DNA from: Pomacea canaliculata
Lineage: Eukaryota > Mollusca > Gastropoda > Architaenioglossa > Ampullariidae
Assembly: GCF_003073045.1 (NCBI RefSeq)
Contig: NC_037595.1
Coordinates: forward strand, 16,094,252-16,158,251
Direction of reading: 5' to 3'
Length of the DNA: 64,000 nucleotides
Shown here: positions 63,709 through 64,000 of the stretch, one piece after another
Layout of the letters: every line of letters starts with the position of its first letter
How positions within the stretch are numbered: position 1 is the first letter of the stretch
Notes under the pieces: generated by a model
What the model was told of the DNA's origin: nothing
Database searches by the model: none
What the model saw: the letters and a program-made list of their open reading frames with translations, nothing else
Translations under genes and position numbers: made by a program

Positions 63709-64000
63709 TCAAGCATCACCAACTCTGAAGAGACCAAAGAAGCTCGATTTCTCATCGCTGGACACGAGGGACGGATCGGAAACTTTCACGTACAAATTGT
63801 CTCCCCTGTCAAGCAAGACGAGTCGGCCGACGTAGTTACCATGGCGATCATTCACGTCGTCGTGCCGGAAGTGACGTGTTTTCATCAGTATGCCTGAGGC
63901 TTCCGGTGAGATGAGGCTGTCACGAAGGACATAACTGCTGACAAGTCTTGAGTTACTTCCCTTCTCTTCGTCTTCGAGATCAAAGAGGATGTGGCAGTAG
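63709..64000 (-). CDS. TNF-superfamily ligand, terminal exon (partial at window edge)
   Basis: The last 96 codons of a second TNF homology domain; the exon continues past the window. The reading begins Y-C-H-I-L-F-D, continues SSYVLRDSLISPEASGILMK, TRHF, NDRHGNYVGRLVLLDRGDNL and YVKVSDPSL, and ends SSFFGLFRVGDA before a stop at 63709. Blocks correspond one to one with the ligand at 57646 (SSYVFRDSL, GIVLKTRH, DRHSSYVGGLLEL, GDKLYVKVSDPSL). The terminal FFGLF strand is in frame, as in vertebrate ligands such as TRAIL and FasL. Both genes are on the minus strand, so this is a tandem duplicate lying upstream of the first. Signal or membrane exons are outside the window. Confidence 0.85.
   Translation of the reverse strand, partial: YCHILFDLEDEEKGSNSRLVSSYVLRDSLISPEASGILMKTRHFRHDDVNDRHGNYVGRLVLLDRGDNLYVKVSDPSLVSSDEKSSFFGLFRVGDA

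Overview
The window is eukaryotic, AT-rich and rich in microsatellites and decayed non-LTR retrotransposons. It is most likely from a gastropod mollusc. The evidence is a tandem cluster of single-exon class A (rhodopsin-like) GPCRs. They resemble the lineage-expanded chemosensory-type receptors known from gastropods such as Aplysia and Elysia. That assignment comes from motif recognition, not a database search.

Layout. About 4.4-51 kb holds ten receptor loci. Six lie on the minus strand (4418-5494, 9009-10125, 14958-16073, 20872-21894, 23197-24222, 28818-29865), then four on the plus strand (33816-34911, 38525-39654, 44188-45318, 49877-50992). The cluster is therefore two oppositely oriented arrays that diverge around 30-33.8 kb. 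Five loci have a full open frame (4418, 14958, 23197, 44188, 49877). The other five are broken by single-base indels. The receptors at 9009 and 14958 sit inside a 4.3-kb tandem segmental duplication (6312-10684 and 12371-16633). The second duplicate is bordered by a reverse-transcriptase fragment on one side and endonuclease fragments on the other.

From about 51 to 64 kb the content changes. Three more retrotransposon fragments occur (52065-52405, 56880-57275, 62555-62925). A TNF-superfamily ligand gene is on the minus strand, which I resolve into four coding exons between 60136 and 57646. The terminal exon of a second TNF ligand, also on the minus strand, runs off the end at 64000.

Function. 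The receptors would sit in the plasma membrane of sensory cells and couple external ligands to G proteins. As a set they lack three class A hallmarks: the proline of NPxxY, the TM3 cysteine and the ECL2 cysteine. Eight of the ten carry instead a Cys-x5-Cys pair in the third extracellular loop. The TNF genes encode (or, for the partial one, would encode) type II membrane trimeric ligands of the immune or cell-death type. Nothing in the sequence links the two gene groups functionally. The remaining sequence is intergenic, with simple repeats and minisatellites. I saw no tRNA, rRNA or CRISPR.
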